Source: CAINVV01 sp037129695
GTDB lineage: Bacteria > Bacteroidota > Bacteroidia > Bacteroidales > Prolixibacteraceae
Length of the DNA: 64,000 nucleotides
Direction: 5' to 3'
Assembly (NCBI GenBank): GCA_037129695.1
Contig: JBAXUL010000003.1
Location: forward strand, 1 to 64,000
The notes beneath the pieces are model-generated. The model saw only the letters and a list, made by a program, of their open reading frames with translations. It did no database searches and was not told the DNA's origin. The position numbers and the translations under genes were made by a program. Position 1 is the stretch's first letter. Every line of letters begins with the position of its first letter. Below are positions 62,213 through 64,000 of this stretch, piece by piece.

Positions 62213-64000
62213 ATGAAAAAAAATCAAGTTCATCAGTGTGCCCTACAGGAGGGCATGACCAAAATCTTGCTGAGAATGAAAATATTAACCGTTTTTATGC
62301 TCATTGCTGTTGCCACTGTTTCTGCAAAAAGCTATTCACAACAAACCAAGCTAAGTTTCAATTTAAATCAGATAACAGTTGCTCAAGTATTTTCGGAGAT
62401 CGAGAAAAACAGTGAGTTCATTTTACTATACAACGAAAAGACCCTTGATCTCAATCGAAGTGTATCGGTCAATGTTGAAAACGAAGGGATCGAAAATATT
62501 CTGAGCCAATTGTTCGCTGACACGAAAAACCGGTTCAAAATATACGATCGTCAAATTGTGATTCTGGAGGCAGACGGCTCAGTCCCCAGCGGGATTAGTC
62601 CGGACGTTCCACAGCCTCAGCGAAAAGAGATTAAAGGGAAAATAACGGATGATACCAACCTTCCTCTGCCCGGGGTTTCCATCGTAATCAAGGGGACAAC
62701 CATTGGTATAACGACTGATGTGAATGGTGAGTATACCCTGAAAGTTCCCCTGGATGCAAAGACCATGGTGGTCTCTTTTGTAGGAATGCAGACCCAGGAG
62801 GCGGATATCAGCCAAAAATCTGTGATCAACATATCTCTTGCTGCCATTTCAGTGGGTGTTAGTGATGTTGTGGTTACTGCGCTGGGTTTAAAAAGGGAGA
62901 AAAAGGCGCTTGGATATTCTGTTGGTGAAGTGAAGGGTGAGCGACTCACCGAGACACCGCAGGTCAACGTATTGACAGGTCTGCAGGGTAAAGTTCCGGG
63001 AGTAAGAATATCCCAGATGAACGGAAATGTAGGAGCATCAGTCAACATCATCATCAGGGGTGCCAAATCTTTGAGTAATGACAATCAGCCTTTGTTTGTC
63101 ATCGATGGAGTTCCGGTTTCCAACACTGCTACCAATTTGTACAACGGTGCCGATATGGGTAATGCGATCTCCGACCTGAACCCGGATGATGTGGAGAGCA
63201 TATCCGTTCTGAAGGGAGCCAGTGCGGCAGCATTGTACGGTTCCAGAGCCGGGAACGGAGTGATTCTTATCACCACCCGTTCGGGGGTAAAAGGGAAAAA
63301 AGGAGTTGGTGTTTCTGTCAATTCATCCATTGTATTTGATGTTCTCACGGATGTTTATCCCTACCAAACCAGATTCGGAAGCGGAAAAGCCGGTGCACAT
63401 ATCCTTGAGCAGGCCGAAAATGAATCATGGGGTTCTCAGTTGGATGTAGGCGAGAAATGGGTCTTATGGAATAGCAATGGAGCAGCGGTGCCGCTTGTTT
63501 CCTATTCCAACCGAATCCAGGATTTTATGAGGACAGGATACACCCTGACCAACAACGTTGCCGTTGATGGCAACAACAAGAATGGTTACTTCAGGTTATC
63601 TGTCGGCGACATGCGGAACCTGGGAATGATTCCCAATACCAATTTGACAAGGAGTACCATCAACCTGAACGCACAATATAAGTTAGCTGATAATCTATCT
63701 GTTACGGCGAATTTTAACTGGAATGAAACCGGTTCTGACAACCGGCCGAATGTAACAGGTGATGACCGGAATGACGTGGTAAGAAGCCTTTACGAAAAGG
63801 GAGCCCAGGTGAATATCAAGGATCTTGTAAGTTACTGGACACCAGGGATGGAAGGCATACAGCAACTTGTCAACGCATCTAAACAGAACAATGCCTATTT
63901 CGTGGCCAACGAAAATACCAACTCTTTCATGAGAGACAGGTTGATCACGAAAGTTCAGTTTGACTGGAACATTACCAAAGATCTGAGCCTGATGGGTAGG
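62213..64000 (+). CDS. SusC/RagA-type TonB-dependent transporter with STN signalling domain (3' end outside window)
   Basis: 596 codons are present and the frame stays open to the window end. After a long lead and signal segment (MLIAVATVSAKSYSQ) come a secretin/TonB N-terminal (STN) domain (about 48-120; ITVAQVFSEIEKNSEFILLYNE), a carboxypeptidase-regulatory-like domain (KGKITDDTNLPLPGVSIVIKG) and the TonB plug with LQGKVPGVRIS and the SusC block LFVIDGVPVSN...LKGASAAALYGSRAGNGVILITT, then the first barrel strands. The STN domain together with the upstream ECF sigma and FecR shows a transducing transporter, usually followed by susD and degradative enzymes. Confidence 0.95.
   Translation, partial: MKKNQVHQCALQEGMTKILLRMKILTVFMLIAVATVSAKSYSQQTKLSFNLNQITVAQVFSEIEKNSEFILLYNEKTLDLNRSVSVNVENEGIENILSQLFADTKNRFKIYDRQIVILEADGSVPSGISPDVPQPQRKEIKGKITDDTNLPLPGVSIVIKGTTIGITTDVNGEYTLKVPLDAKTMVVSFVGMQTQEADISQKSVINISLAAISVGVSDVVVTALGLKREKKALGYSVGEVKGERLTETPQVNVLTGLQGKVPGVRISQMNGNVGASVNIIIRGAKSLSNDNQPLFVIDGVPVSNTATNLYNGADMGNAISDLNPDDVESISVLKGASAAALYGSRAGNGVILITTRSGVKGKKGVGVSVNSSIVFDVLTDVYPYQTRFGSGKAGAHILEQAENESWGSQLDVGEKWVLWNSNGAAVPLVSYSNRIQDFMRTGYTLTNNVAVDGNNKNGYFRLSVGDMRNLGMIPNTNLTRSTINLNAQYKLADNLSVTANFNWNETGSDNRPNVTGDDRNDVVRSLYEKGAQVNIKDLVSYWTPGMEGIQQLVNASKQNNAYFVANENTNSFMRDRLITKVQFDWNITKDLSLMGR

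Noticed and set aside
1..64000. tRNA, rRNA or CRISPR arrays
   Set aside because: I read the intergenic gaps on both strands and saw no cloverleaf with a T-loop GTTCRA box, no rRNA-like block and no regularly spaced direct repeats. A covariance-model search would be needed to exclude small RNAs.

Overview
The window reads as chromosomal DNA of a Bacteroidota bacterium, probably Bacteroidales or a close relative. Supporting signs are promoter -7 elements of the TAnnTTTG type, almost no Shine-Dalgarno sites, an ECF sigma / FecR / SusC set, families found mainly in this phylum (GSCFA, DUF3098, DUF4292, a YfhO-like membrane protein, DUF4974-type FecR) and gene orders I recall from Bacteroidota. 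There are no rRNAs, convincing tRNAs, CRISPRs, transposases or phage genes.

Layout. 0.1-6.6 kb: an exported GH106-like glycoside hydrolase, then small enzymes (methyltransferase, VOC protein, SRPBCC protein), epoxyqueuosine reductase QueG, an alpha/beta hydrolase and a GSCFA protein. 6.7-14.1 kb: an alpha-glucan (glycogen) block with debranching enzyme, GT4 synthase-like enzyme, GH57 amylase-like protein and alpha-glucan phosphorylase, facing a LytTR response regulator. 15-24.3 kb: TsaB and an envelope polysaccharide block (three glycosyltransferases, a methyltransferase, a flippase, YfhO). 24.4-28.2 kb: ftsX, DUF3098, truB, queA and efp, without the uppP gene expected in this order. 28.2-32.9 kb: a TauE-like permease, then an adaptor/TolC pair with no pump gene, plus a lipoate ligase. 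32.9-41.2 kb: an AT-rich block of core genes (uvrC, apt, mnmG, ybeY, hemW, rpiB on minus; a receiver protein and ruvB on plus). 41-49.3 kb: glutaminyl cyclase, a second flippase, dut, TPR lipoprotein, DUF4292, EnvC-like activator and a Crp regulator. 49.3-60.1 kb: YceI, MetH, FAD dehydrogenase, Tat-exported aldo/keto reductase, an exported protein, a HAD phosphatase and a ceramidase-like enzyme. 60.2-64 kb: ECF sigma factor, FecR anti-sigma and the first 596 codons of a SusC/RagA transporter, the start of a nutrient uptake locus that leaves the window.

The strongest hidden signal is a candidate replication origin region. A perfect 16-bp parS-type palindrome lies between apt and mnmG (35235-35250). 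The block's genes diverge from a 423-bp AT-rich gap (39217-39639) that holds four near-DnaA boxes. In hand-counted samples, G-over-C skew on the plus strand rises across this point when genes of equal orientation are compared. mnmG (gidA) next to an origin is a classical arrangement.

How the genes work together: the glycogen genes would build, trim and phosphorolyse storage glucan. FtsX and the metal-ligand-less EnvC-like protein could belong to one division-linked peptidoglycan pathway. QueG, QueA, TruB, MnmG and TsaB all modify tRNA. The sigma/FecR/SusC set is a self-contained substrate-sensing uptake system.
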